Of a stretch of 64,000 nt of DNA, positions 52,688 through 60,354 are shown piece by piece; the stretch's first letter is position 1, and each line of letters opens with the position of its first letter. The notes beneath the pieces are model-generated. The model worked only from the letters and a program-made list of their open reading frames with translations. It did not search any database and had not been told where the DNA came from. Position numbers and translations under genes: made by a program. Source of the DNA: CAZLMG01 sp964560765. GTDB lineage: Bacteria; Bdellovibrionota_B; Oligoflexia; Oligoflexales; CAZLMG01. Location: the NCBI GenBank assembly GCA_964560765.1, contig CAZLMG010000008.1:89792-153791 (forward strand), written 5' to 3'.

Positions 52688-53293
52688 TCAGCGTCGATGG
52701 GGAGCAAGCTGATCGTAGCGAAAGCAGGTCACGAGATGATCGTTCACCATGCCGATGGCCTGCATGTGGGCATAGATGGTTGTCGGGCCAACAAAAGAGA
52801 AACCGCGCTTTTTCAGATCTTTGCTAAAAGCGCGTGAGATATCCGACAGGGCGGGCAAGTCCTTCTGCTGTCGCCAGCCATTAACCAGTGGCTTGTCGCC
52901 AACAAAGCTCCAGCTATAGTCAAAGAAACTGCCGAACTCATTTTGAATTTCGATGAATCTATTGGCGTTATTGATGACTGCCTCGATTTTTGCACGATTG
53001 CGAATGATGCCAGCGTCATTCAGCAGGCGCTTTACATCCCTTGCCCCCATTTTAGCGACCAACGAGGGCTCAAAATTAAAGAATACTTCTCGGTAGCGAG
53101 CCCGCTTGCGCAGGACGGTCAACCAGCTTAGACCCGCTTGCGCAGCTTCCAGGCATAGATGTTCGAAGAGGGCGTTATCGTCTTTTTGAATCACTCCCCA
53201 TTCCGCGTCGTGGTAATGAACGTACAGTGGGTCTGTGCCGCACCAGGAGCAACGGGGAAGATCCGACGAGGAGATGTCACTTTTCATTACCAT
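52688..53293 (-). CDS. tag: DNA-3-methyladenine glycosylase I
   Basis: A 201-residue base-excision repair enzyme removing 3-methyladenine. The family signature is visible: CSWCGTDPLYVHYHDAEWG at the N-terminus, EAAQAGLSWLTVLRKR, NRAKIEAVINNA and FVGPTTIYAHMQA near the end. The zinc ligands (N-terminal Cys and His, and the C-terminal HLVTC pair) are all present. The start codon is uncertain: ATG at 53293, 53287 or 53320 are all in frame and none has a clear Shine-Dalgarno. It follows no operon partner; the nearest gene is the divergent topB. Confidence 0.94.
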   Translation of the reverse strand: MVMKSDISSSDLPRCSWCGTDPLYVHYHDAEWGVIQKDDNALFEHLCLEAAQAGLSWLTVLRKRARYREVFFNFEPSLVAKMGARDVKRLLNDAGIIRNRAKIEAVINNANRFIEIQNEFGSFFDYSWSFVGDKPLVNGWRQQKDLPALSDISRAFSKDLKKRGFSFVGPTTIYAHMQAIGMVNDHLVTCFRYDQLAPHRR

Positions 53294-53480
53294 TGGGGAA
53301 AGGTATCGCAAGAAGTGCATGGAAGGCAGCTGGAAACGACGGCAGCGATGCGGTGTACAATCGCTGGATTAATGGTTAAAGTTCTGAAAGTATTGCCGTA
53401 ACGTCTAATTCGCTAGATTTTTGCGGCCAGCTATGTTGACCTCATTTGCTGACCATTCCTCTTTTTGCCGCGGATAACTC

Positions 53481-56201
53481 ATGGGAAAAAGTCTTATCAT
53501 TTCAGAGAAGCCGAGTGTCTGCCGTGACATCACCGAAGCCTTAGGTGGCTTTGTTGAGATGGACGGTGGTGAATACTATGAAGCTGACAAGTTCATATGT
53601 ACCTATGCGGTAGGGCATATCCTGGGGCTTTGTGAGCCCGAAGACTTAGATCCGGCATACAAGCGTTGGCGCTTGGCAGACTTGCCGATCATTCCCGAGG
53701 AGTTTCGCATGAAGCCGCTCGAGAACCAGAAGAATCGGGTCAAGGTCATTACCCAGCTCATGGCTCGCCGCGATGTCGATACTCTCATCAACGCCTGTGA
53801 CGCCGCGCGCGAGGGTGAACTCATTTTCCGAGAAATTGTCCGCTTTGCCGGTTGCCAGAAGCCGATCAAGCGATTGTGGTTACAGTCGATGACTAAAGAT
53901 GCCATTCGGCAGGGTTTCGTCGTGTTGAAGGATGGAAAGGACTACGAGGGGTTGGCCGCAGCTGCCGAGTGCCGTGCGTACAGCGACTGGCTCATCGGAA
54001 TGAATGCTACCCGTGCCTTTACGGTTCGACTCAAGTCTCGGTCACAGCGCGGTGCGTCTTGGTCCGCTGGCAGAGTCCAGACGCCGACCTTGGCATTGTT
54101 GGTGAATCGGGAGCTCGAAGTTCTAAGTCACATCCCGCGACCTTTTTGGCGCGTGCAGGCGACGTTTCAGGCGACCGACCATGCCTATGAGGGGACGTGG
54201 TTTGACCCCAAGTTTGCCAAGTCGGAGCAAAACCAAGAGGCGCGCGAAGATCGTATCTTTGACGAAGACTACGCCAAAAAAGTCGTCGCCGATGTTGCGG
54301 GTCAATCGGGTACAGCTGCAGAGACGCGAAAAGAGAAGGTCCGCAAGGCACCCCTGTTGTTGGATTTGACCTCAGCGCAAAAGGAGGCCAACCGTCGCTT
54401 TGGATGGTCGGCAAAGCGCACGTTAGGGGCGGCGCAGCGCTGCTATGAAGCGCATAAAGTCTTGACCTATCCGCGTACGAGCTCTCGAGTTTTGCCAGAA
54501 GATTACGTTGGTGAAGTGGAGAAGTTGCTGGTCACTCTCTCTAGCTCCGATACGTATGGTCGTCATGCCCAATATTTGATCGATCATGGGCGCAAGAATG
54601 ACGACCGGGTTTTTGATGACAAGGGGGTCAGCGATCACTTTGCGATCATTCCGACTGGCGTTTTGAAGCGTCTTGAGGGTGACGACCTGCGCTTTTTTGA
54701 CTTAGTGACCCGCCAGTTTCTCGCCGTGTTCTATCCTCCTGCGATCTATGAAGAGGTTGAGCGCATTACGGTGGTTCAGTCCCATCAGTTTCGCAGCCGA
54801 CCGCCGCAATTGCTGAAGAGCGCTGGCTGGCAGGCTGTGTTCGAGAAGGAGGTCACTGGTGAAGAAATTGCCATGCCTCCTCTGGTGAAAGGCAAGGACG
54901 ACGCTACTGGTGTGCCCATCAAGAATAACGAAGCGCAGATGGAGGCTCAGGAAACGAAGCCTCCGGCACGCATCGGAGAGGCAGGTCTACTTGGATTGAT
55001 GGAGAATGCTGGACGGCAGGTTGACGATGAAGAGCTTTCCAACGCGTTGCAGAAGGCCGAAGGGCTTGGTACCGCGGCGACGCGCGCTGATATTATTGAA
55101 AACTTGAAAACGAAAGAGTACGTCGATCAGTCGTTACGGCCTACAGTAAAGGGCATCCGCCTCATCGACATCTTAAAGCGAATTAAGGCCGATCGTCTGA
55201 CTTCAGCCGAGCTTACGGCGCGATTGGAATTGCATCTGAATGAGGTCGAGGACGGCAAACGTACCGCCGGCGAGTTCATGTCCGAAGTTGCGGACTACAC
55301 GCGAGAAGTTGTCGAAGCAGCCCGTAACTTTGATTACGACAACATATATCCGCAATCCGATCCGCTGGGCGCCTGTCCGAAGTGCGGCCGAGAAGTTTAC
55401 GAGCGGGCGTGGTTCTATGGCTGCGTTGAGGCCACCAAGAATACGGATGCGCAGAAAGAGTGCGACTTCCTGATTTGGAAGGACCACTATGGTCGGTACA
55501 TCGATCGGCAAACCGTCTTGACCCTATTGAGCAAGGGCGAAACCGGGGATTTGGACGGCTTCCGGACGCAAAGCGGCAAGACGTACAAGGCGGTGCTAGC
55601 GATTGAGAGCGGCCAGTTGGTTCGTCGTGCCGTATCAGGAGAAGTTGACGAAGGCGCACCAGCATTTGAGGTCAATACGGAGCCCTTGGGACCTTGTCCG
55701 ATACATGTGGACAAAGACTGTCAAGTTGTCGAGACGGCGACGGAATATACTTGTATGACCCGCAAGCAAGGTCGTGACGAGGGAGATCGTCAGGCGACCG
55801 GGTTCAGCTTCCCGCGAATGTTGTGCAAGCGAGAGATGCGCCGCGATGAAGTCATTGAACTCATCGGCAAGGGCGAAACTCAGTTTTTGACCCAGTTCAT
55901 CTCGAAGAAAGGGCGGCCATTCAGTGCCAAACTAAAGTTGGAACCAACGGGTCGCTTCACCTTTGAGTTTCCTGAGCGGGTCAAGAAGTCTGACGCTGGT
56001 GGTGAGGCGGGCGGTGATGAGGCCGCTCCCCGCAAACCCAAAGGCGGAGCACGCACGAAGGCTGCGCCGACACTTGCATCTGCCGACGCGGTGCCGAAAA
56101 AAGCCAAAAAGTTGGCAACAAAGAAAGCCGCAGGTAAGAAGACTGCAAGTAAAAAGGCGACTAAGGCCGCAACTGACGCGGCCAGCTCGGATAATGGATG
56201 A
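53481..56201 (+). CDS. topB: Type IA DNA topoisomerase III with long C-terminal extension
   Basis: A 906-residue topoisomerase that relaxes and decatenates DNA. The Toprim domain begins SLIISEKPSVCRDI and includes NACDAAREGELIF; the active-site tyrosine is Tyr 330 in TYPRTSSRVL. After the core come zinc-finger-like modules (CPKCG at 632-635, and a CPIHVDKDC/CMTRKQG region) and a Lys/Ala-rich tail (KKAAGKKTASKKATKAA) resembling histone H1. The E. coli enzyme is 653 residues, so about 250 residues are extra. The tail is likely to increase DNA affinity. No Shine-Dalgarno is obvious before the ATG. Confidence 0.93.
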   Translation: MGKSLIISEKPSVCRDITEALGGFVEMDGGEYYEADKFICTYAVGHILGLCEPEDLDPAYKRWRLADLPIIPEEFRMKPLENQKNRVKVITQLMARRDVDTLINACDAAREGELIFREIVRFAGCQKPIKRLWLQSMTKDAIRQGFVVLKDGKDYEGLAAAAECRAYSDWLIGMNATRAFTVRLKSRSQRGASWSAGRVQTPTLALLVNRELEVLSHIPRPFWRVQATFQATDHAYEGTWFDPKFAKSEQNQEAREDRIFDEDYAKKVVADVAGQSGTAAETRKEKVRKAPLLLDLTSAQKEANRRFGWSAKRTLGAAQRCYEAHKVLTYPRTSSRVLPEDYVGEVEKLLVTLSSSDTYGRHAQYLIDHGRKNDDRVFDDKGVSDHFAIIPTGVLKRLEGDDLRFFDLVTRQFLAVFYPPAIYEEVERITVVQSHQFRSRPPQLLKSAGWQAVFEKEVTGEEIAMPPLVKGKDDATGVPIKNNEAQMEAQETKPPARIGEAGLLGLMENAGRQVDDEELSNALQKAEGLGTAATRADIIENLKTKEYVDQSLRPTVKGIRLIDILKRIKADRLTSAELTARLELHLNEVEDGKRTAGEFMSEVADYTREVVEAARNFDYDNIYPQSDPLGACPKCGREVYERAWFYGCVEATKNTDAQKECDFLIWKDHYGRYIDRQTVLTLLSKGETGDLDGFRTQSGKTYKAVLAIESGQLVRRAVSGEVDEGAPAFEVNTEPLGPCPIHVDKDCQVVETATEYTCMTRKQGRDEGDRQATGFSFPRMLCKREMRRDEVIELIGKGETQFLTQFISKKGRPFSAKLKLEPTGRFTFEFPERVKKSDAGGEAGGDEAAPRKPKGGARTKAAPTLASADAVPKKAKKLATKKAAGKKTASKKATKAATDAASSDNG

Positions 56202-56217
56202 TTCGAAGTTACCAGCA

Positions 56218-57030
56218 TCAAGTCCAGGAAACGACTTGCTGCTGGTAGTAGCCGAGATGTCCGCCTATCCACAGCTTTTCTCTGCCAGGCAGCAGTTCAA
56301 GCGCGTTTTGTGCGTTTAAGATCAGTAGAGTTCCAGGTGTTGCCTGGTGGTACATGAGCTCACTATCCACCAAGTGCCTTGGGTCTGGAACAACGTGCTT
56401 TCCCAGATCCTGCGACAGCTGATAGTTATAAGTTACCAGATCGCTCTCTTCGTCATGACCCTCCAATAAGCACAGCCAAAAGAATTGCGCGGCGTCGGCG
56501 CCAAATGACTCCTGTGCGCGCTGCTCTGCTCTTGGGATGCTCTGTGCTGGCCAGCCCTGGGGTGATGTGCGCATCCAGAAGAAGTCGCCGAAACGACCGA
56601 AGTCGTCAGACAGGAGCGGCTTCAAGGATGTCTCAGCATGCGTCGCCAGTAAGCGCTGTAGGCGCTGGTATGGGCACTGAAAAGTGTTTGCCAAGCGTAG
56701 TTGCATCCAGCGTGCCTTCGCGACCTGAGAAAAATAGAGAAATAGGTGGCTGAGTGGGCTCTCGACATTGCCCTTGCCTATCGAGCAGCCACCGGCAACG
56801 CGGACATGAGGAATCCAGCACGCATCCTCCAGCATGTCAGAGCCAGCTCTTGCAATGTTGCGTCGAAAGTGTAGGGGCAGAAAACCCGGTACCCTGATTC
56901 CTGGCACATCATTTCGCGCCAATTCATCAAGGGATCCGGGTGCAATGCTGAGGTGTTCGTATTTCCAGGTACTTCGCCGATGTTGAGATGGCCACGGGCG
57001 TTCGTACGCCACCATGTGCTGCGCTTGCAT
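56218..57030 (-). CDS. Unknown protein behind a sigma-54 promoter candidate
   Basis: A 270-residue cytosolic protein with no signal peptide and no membrane helix. Segments such as VPGFLPLHFRRNIARA near 60 and the C-terminal TPGTLLILNAQNALELLPGREKLW vaguely recall 2-oxoglutarate/Fe(II) oxygenases, but the HxD...H iron ligands are not visible, so that reading is weak. The ATG at 57030 has an excellent AAGGGGGAG upstream; the longer open frame to 57150 runs through the promoter candidate and is rejected. The gene lies downstream of, and on the same strand as, an NtrC-type regulator and is its most likely target. Confidence 0.6.
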   Translation of the reverse strand: MQAQHMVAYERPWPSQHRRSTWKYEHLSIAPGSLDELARNDVPGIRVPGFLPLHFRRNIARAGSDMLEDACWIPHVRVAGGCSIGKGNVESPLSHLFLYFSQVAKARWMQLRLANTFQCPYQRLQRLLATHAETSLKPLLSDDFGRFGDFFWMRTSPQGWPAQSIPRAEQRAQESFGADAAQFFWLCLLEGHDEESDLVTYNYQLSQDLGKHVVPDPRHLVDSELMYHQATPGTLLILNAQNALELLPGREKLWIGGHLGYYQQQVVSWT

Positions 57031-57037
57031 AGGAATT

Positions 57038-57046
57038 CTCCCCCTT
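57038..57046 (-). promoter_or_regulatory. Strong ribosome-binding site fixing the start at 57030
   Basis: AAGGGGGAG on the minus strand lies seven bases before the ATG at 57030 and decides this start against upstream in-frame codons. Confidence 0.8.
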
Positions 57047-57066
57047 AAAATGTGTTTGCGGAGGAT

Positions 57067-57082
57067 TGCATGATGGATGCCA
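57067..57082 (-). promoter_or_regulatory. Candidate sigma-54 promoter (-24/-12)
   Basis: The minus strand reads TGGCATCCATCATGCA. Against the consensus TGGCACGN4TTGCW it matches nine of twelve defined positions, including the invariant GG and GC doublets at the correct spacing. The predicted start near 57055 would give a 5' leader of about 26 bases holding the strong ribosome-binding site. An NtrC-type activator gene ends 115 bases upstream of it. Confidence 0.55.
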
Positions 57083-57168
57083 GGCTCTCGCGCCTTGGCG
57101 CTGCCAGAATCACAGAAGAAATTCGAGGAAGTTGTGGGGCTGATCACCAAGTGCTGGCATAGAATCTC

Positions 57169-57178
57169 GCCAATTGGC
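57169..57178. promoter_or_regulatory. Palindrome GCCAATTGGC, possible activator site
   Basis: A perfect 10-bp palindrome about 90 bases upstream of the sigma-54-like element, within the region where enhancer-binding proteins normally sit. Further TGGC/GCCA half-sites flank it at 57155-57158 and near 57186. A site for the adjacent regulator is an inference from position and symmetry. Confidence 0.35.
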
Positions 57179-57197
57179 TCCAGTGGTGGCCGGAGGT

Positions 57198-58709
57198 CTA
57201 CGGCTCGACCCCTGTTAGGTTCCTCAATTCACTCATGTCGATCAAGCCACTTTGGGTTGCTGCACGTAGGCGTGCGGTCAGTGTTGCCCGTGACATCCCC
57301 AGCTGCCGAGCGAGCGACCTCAAAGACATACGCCGATCGAGAACCGCGGCCTTTCGCGTCAAGGCAATCAGTAGCAGGTCGGCATAATGCGCATATGTCG
57401 GGTTCTCGGCCATGTCCGTCTCGGCCGGTGACAGCACGATAGCATGCTCGTCTTGAGTGGGGTTTGTATGTGCGGGATTTGGGATGTCACTTGCATGCGA
57501 CTTTACTTCCATCTCGCTATTCAAAAACCAAGCTGGAATTGAGATCGGGGTTAGGATTCGTTGATGGTGCAAGGCAGTCATTGACCGCAGGCAATTTCGC
57601 AGCTCTCGAACATTTCCTCGCCGCCAATTCGACGAAGTGAGGATCTCAAGTGCTGGTGGGGAAACGGTAAAGGGCCCACCTGCCATGGTTCGACAGAAGT
57701 GTTCGATGAATTGCACGACTTCCTGCCGTCGCATGCGAAGAGGCGGTAGCACAAATTCCGATTCTCGTAGTCGTTGCCATAAGTCTCGGCGAAATGTGCC
57801 ACACTCTACAAGTGTTTCCACATCCTCGTTGGTGGCGGCAAGCACCCGTAACTGAATCCGCTTCGTTTGAGTCGAACCGACTCGTCGAACTTCCTGATTC
57901 TCCAAGACGCGCAGCAAGGCAGCTTGCGCGGCTAGCGGCAACGAAGTCACTTCATCGAGAAAAATCCAGCCCCCATGAGCAGCCTCCAGTAGACCTTGTC
58001 GATCATGGGTCGCTCCCGTATAGGCTCCTCGGACGCTGCCAAAAAGCTCACCTTCGAGGAGAGAGGGCGCGATCGCGCCGCAATTGACGCGAACGAGTGG
58101 AATTGATGTTGGTAGCATCGATGCCAATAAATCACATACGACTTCTTTGCCAGTTCCTGACTCGCCGCGAATGAGAATCGAGGAGACCGCCGAGTGGATG
58201 ATTGCGGGAAGTTGCGCGGCAATGGCTTGCATGGTGCCACCCACAGCGACCCCCGATGGTATGCACTTGAGGTGCGGTGTCCCGCGCTTAAGGTGTGCCA
58301 GTTGATACGAGGATGTGATGAATCTTGCAAACTCGTGATCAGCCAACTCCTTGTCGATGAAGTTATCAGCCCCATGCTTCAAGCACTGGGAAATGACTTC
58401 CGAAGAACCGAAAGCGGAATGCATCAAGATGACGGCGTCTGGAAAATGTTCGCGTGCCATTGGACAAAGCGCAGCACCATCAACACCAGTGTCGTCGATG
58501 TTAACATCCAGAATGATGATGTCCGGCAGCAAATCGGAGCATATTCTCCAAAATGTTGTGATGTCGTTAGCGGAGTGAACTTGATAGAGGGAGTCAGAAC
58601 GCAAAGTATGAAGCAGTGTAGCAACGCGCACGGTCTCACAGGGTTGATCGTCGAGATGTACGACGATCAGCGCTCGCGGATTCAATTCTTTCAAGTTCTG
58701 TGATTTCAA
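57198..58709 (-). CDS. NtrC-family sigma-54-dependent response regulator
   Basis: A 503-residue regulator in three parts. The receiver domain carries the phospho-acceptor Asp near 68 (IIILDVN), Ser near 98 and Lys near 120 (FIDKEL). The AAA+ domain has Walker A GESGTGK at about 182-188, GAYTGA at 228-233 (the GAFTGA loop that contacts sigma-54, with Tyr for Phe), Walker B IFLDE near 250 and FRRDLWQRL. The C-terminal helix-turn-helix reads ARQLGMSRATLTARL. A TTG at 58709 has AGGAGG seven bases upstream and is preferred to an ATG at 58781 that has none. No histidine kinase is nearby; a truncated kinase-like gene precedes it. Confidence 0.9.
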   Translation of the reverse strand: MKSQNLKELNPRALIVVHLDDQPCETVRVATLLHTLRSDSLYQVHSANDITTFWRICSDLLPDIIILDVNIDDTGVDGAALCPMAREHFPDAVILMHSAFGSSEVISQCLKHGADNFIDKELADHEFARFITSSYQLAHLKRGTPHLKCIPSGVAVGGTMQAIAAQLPAIIHSAVSSILIRGESGTGKEVVCDLLASMLPTSIPLVRVNCGAIAPSLLEGELFGSVRGAYTGATHDRQGLLEAAHGGWIFLDEVTSLPLAAQAALLRVLENQEVRRVGSTQTKRIQLRVLAATNEDVETLVECGTFRRDLWQRLRESEFVLPPLRMRRQEVVQFIEHFCRTMAGGPFTVSPPALEILTSSNWRRGNVRELRNCLRSMTALHHQRILTPISIPAWFLNSEMEVKSHASDIPNPAHTNPTQDEHAIVLSPAETDMAENPTYAHYADLLLIALTRKAAVLDRRMSLRSLARQLGMSRATLTARLRAATQSGLIDMSELRNLTGVEP

Positions 58710-58716
58710 GTCAGGG

Positions 58717-58722
58717 CCTCCT
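58717..58722 (-). promoter_or_regulatory. Ribosome-binding site supporting a TTG start
   Basis: AGGAGG on the minus strand, seven bases before the TTG at 58709, is the only good Shine-Dalgarno in the 5' part of the regulator frame and decides the start. Confidence 0.65.
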
Positions 58723-58814
58723 GGTTTAGAGGGGGCGATACTTATGGTGCGTTTGATCAGTGAGTCAACCTTAAATCTCATCGCGCCAAAGTGGCATTGT
58801 CTGCTTTTTGAGGC

Positions 58815-59378
58815 TTAGCGTCCGATAAATTTCAGATCCGAGAAATCATGAATGAAGGGAACTCCATTCTGACTGCGGAGTTGAAAGACATCATCAATCT
58901 GCAATGAGCTGTGAGCCAAAATGGCCTTGGTGATTTCTACCCAGTGCGAAATCGGATGCCAACGTGGATGACAACTCTCTGCCGAACCCTCTCCGAACGG
59001 CGTGACCAATGCGAGATCAGAGGAATGTGTTGCCCGAAAAATGCGAAATGGAGGAATGAGAGGAGCACGTAGAGACTGCAAGTCCTGCATCGCCTCAAGC
59101 CATCTCCGGCACCCCATCCCCCTCTCGCGTTCGAGAAAGGATGATTTGGCGACGGAGATGACAATCGGCTCCTCGAGACATCGCATGGAGTAAGCTCGAA
59201 AGTGAGTGCCTTCGCCAATCAGTGTGCACGTCGGCGAGTTGAGTTGGCGAAATCCCGACCGGCAATTCGTACCGAGGAGGTCTGAGATTCGTGATGGATC
59301 CAGCTGGCGCTGAAAGCGGCGGGTCATCTCTTCTCGATCTCTGATCTGTTCGTCAGACAATTCTGATGCGATCGCCAT
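58815..59378 (-). CDS. Truncated protein-kinase-like protein
   Basis: A 187-residue protein. After a helical N-terminus, residues 52-80 resemble a kinase N-lobe: a glycine loop IGEGTHFRAY and a strand with a lysine in the VAIK position (ISVAKSS, Lys 78). Residues 108-130 give two strands and a hinge-like LALVTPFGEGSA. Residues 160-180 contain IDDVFQLRSQNGVPFIHDFSD, where HDFSD recalls the kinase DFG; a normal HxD catalytic loop is not evident. The protein ends just after this, so most of a C-lobe is missing. It may be a pseudokinase or nucleotide sensor. It lies upstream of the response regulator gene on the same strand (105 bases), suggesting a shared operon. Confidence 0.5.
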   Translation of the reverse strand: MAIASELSDEQIRDREEMTRRFQRQLDPSRISDLLGTNCRSGFRQLNSPTCTLIGEGTHFRAYSMRCLEEPIVISVAKSSFLERERGMGCRRWLEAMQDLQSLRAPLIPPFRIFRATHSSDLALVTPFGEGSAESCHPRWHPISHWVEITKAILAHSSLQIDDVFQLRSQNGVPFIHDFSDLKFIGR

Positions 59379-59695
59379 AGCCGCCTACGCTGATGTGATG
59401 ATTCCACCCCCTTATTGTATGTCTGGAGTTGGCAGAATCATAGCCGGCTGAGCTCTGCCTGGGGGCAAAGAGTTGTCAAATTAATGTGCAGCTGTACGGG
59501 TGGGAGCCTGGGAAAGAGAATATGCGCTGCGTCCAAAAGCAAGGGGATCCGAAATAACTTACTGAAAGGAATAGCTTAAATTGTCTTGATTTGACGGGAT
59601 GCCGCGTGGCATACGGGTTGCTCAGGTTCTATTCAGGCAGCGGTGCACTCGCTGCAGCGGATCCTGAGTTCTTTCCTGTGCGGAGGGTTGTGGCG
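59379..59695. other. 317-base divergent intergenic region
   Basis: Lies between the kinase-like gene (minus) and the small-protein pair (plus). It holds a second sigma-54-like element at 59430-59445 (plus strand) and a GCAGCG/CGCTGC hairpin at 59637-59655. An open frame from a TTG at 59591 runs through it into the next gene but has no ribosome-binding site. No tRNA-like structure was seen. Confidence 0.5.
59430..59445 (+). promoter_or_regulatory. Weaker sigma-54-like promoter element
   Basis: TGGCAGAATCATAGCC matches eight of twelve defined consensus positions with correct GG-N10-GC spacing. It points toward the small-protein genes from 59696, leaving a long leader of about 240 bases. The shorter match and long leader make it less certain than the element at 57067. 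Confidence 0.3.
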
Positions 59696-59905
59696 ATGCA
59701 AGGTGCTCCTGAAAATCCCGAAAATGTAGTTTCGTTGTTTGCTGGAAAGTCGAATCGACCAGATGCGAGTGTGAACAAGGATATGAATGTCGAGGAGATT
59801 TTTGCAGACACCATTCGCAAGAACAAAGAAGTGGCTGATCGTATGAAGAAAGAACGCAATAAGAACAACAAAACTGTTTTGCGCTCATATCGTATCAAGC
59901 CGTAA
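59696..59905 (+). CDS. Small charged cytosolic protein
   Basis: A 69-residue protein with no signal peptide. The first 35 residues include ENVVSLFAGKSNRP; the second half is a Lys/Arg/Glu/Asn-rich helix (TIRKNKEVADRMKKERNKNNK) ending RSYRIKP. The start is set by GGAGG nine bases before the ATG; a TTG at 59591 would add 35 residues with no support. It precedes a second small gene of similar style by 131 bases. No family is recognised. Confidence 0.55.
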   Translation: MQGAPENPENVVSLFAGKSNRPDASVNKDMNVEEIFADTIRKNKEVADRMKKERNKNNKTVLRSYRIKP

Positions 59906-60036
59906 TTTGTTTGTGTGATGGGTTCGTGTTTCTAAGTGCTCGGTACCTTTTTCTGTCTCGTGCTGTTGAAAGCTGTTTGTTGCTGCTGATTTCTACTGTT
60001 GTTGTTGAAACTGTTGTTGCTGATGTGGGTGTTGAA

Positions 60037-60318
60037 ATGGATGATCGTAAGTCTGGCCTTATTGTTGATTTGTCCTCGTATCGTCGTAAGAAGGAAGTAG
60101 AGCAGGATTTGGCTGATGGCCGTCGCCCGCTCTTTGTCAGTCACCTTGATCGCAAAATGACGGGTACTCCGCACTTGCGTCGGCCGGCTGCCGAAGATTT
60201 CGGTGATCGCTTGCAGCGAATCAAATCAAGCCTTGAGCGAATCAATAATCTCATGGCTGAGCTCAAGAAGTCCGCTGATTCTGAACCAAGTTCGGAAAGA
60301 GCTGTCTCCTTGCATTAA
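60037..60318 (+). CDS. Small cytosolic protein of unknown function
   Basis: A 93-residue protein beginning MDDRKSGLIVDLSSYRRKKEVEQDL and ending in a helical segment (RLQRIKSSLERINNLMAELKKS) that could form a short coiled coil. The VDLSSYRRKK phrase is comparable in position and style to VVSLFAGKSN in the preceding small protein, so the two may be related or share a partner. The ribosome-binding site is weak. The frame opens further upstream to 59911, but that stretch encodes a Val/Leu-rich segment without start signals. A strong terminator follows. Confidence 0.55.
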   Translation: MDDRKSGLIVDLSSYRRKKEVEQDLADGRRPLFVSHLDRKMTGTPHLRRPAAEDFGDRLQRIKSSLERINNLMAELKKSADSEPSSERAVSLH

Positions 60319-60324
60319 ACTGAA

Positions 60325-60352
60325 AGAGGGCGACTTAGTCGCCCTCTTTTTG
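60325..60352. terminator. Bidirectional intrinsic terminator
   Basis: AGAGGGCGAC (60325-60334) pairs with GTCGCCCTCT (60338-60347), three-base loop, then five T. It separates the small-protein pair from the convergent Lys-rich protein gene, and serves the plus-strand side best. Confidence 0.85.
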
Positions 60353-60354
60353 CT

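Noticed and set aside
56218..57030. 2-oxoglutarate/Fe(II) oxygenase reading of the orphan gene
   Set aside because: The PGTLLIL and GFLP segments are suggestive, but the HxD...H iron ligands and the final Arg cannot be placed.
57031..57150. N-terminal extension of the orphan gene behind the sigma-54 element
   Set aside because: It would place the promoter candidate and the AAGGGGGAG inside the coding region; the ATG at 57030 has that strong ribosome-binding site.
59591..59695. TTG start extending the 69-residue gene
   Set aside because: No Shine-Dalgarno, while GGAGG precedes the ATG at 59696; the extension also covers a hairpin.
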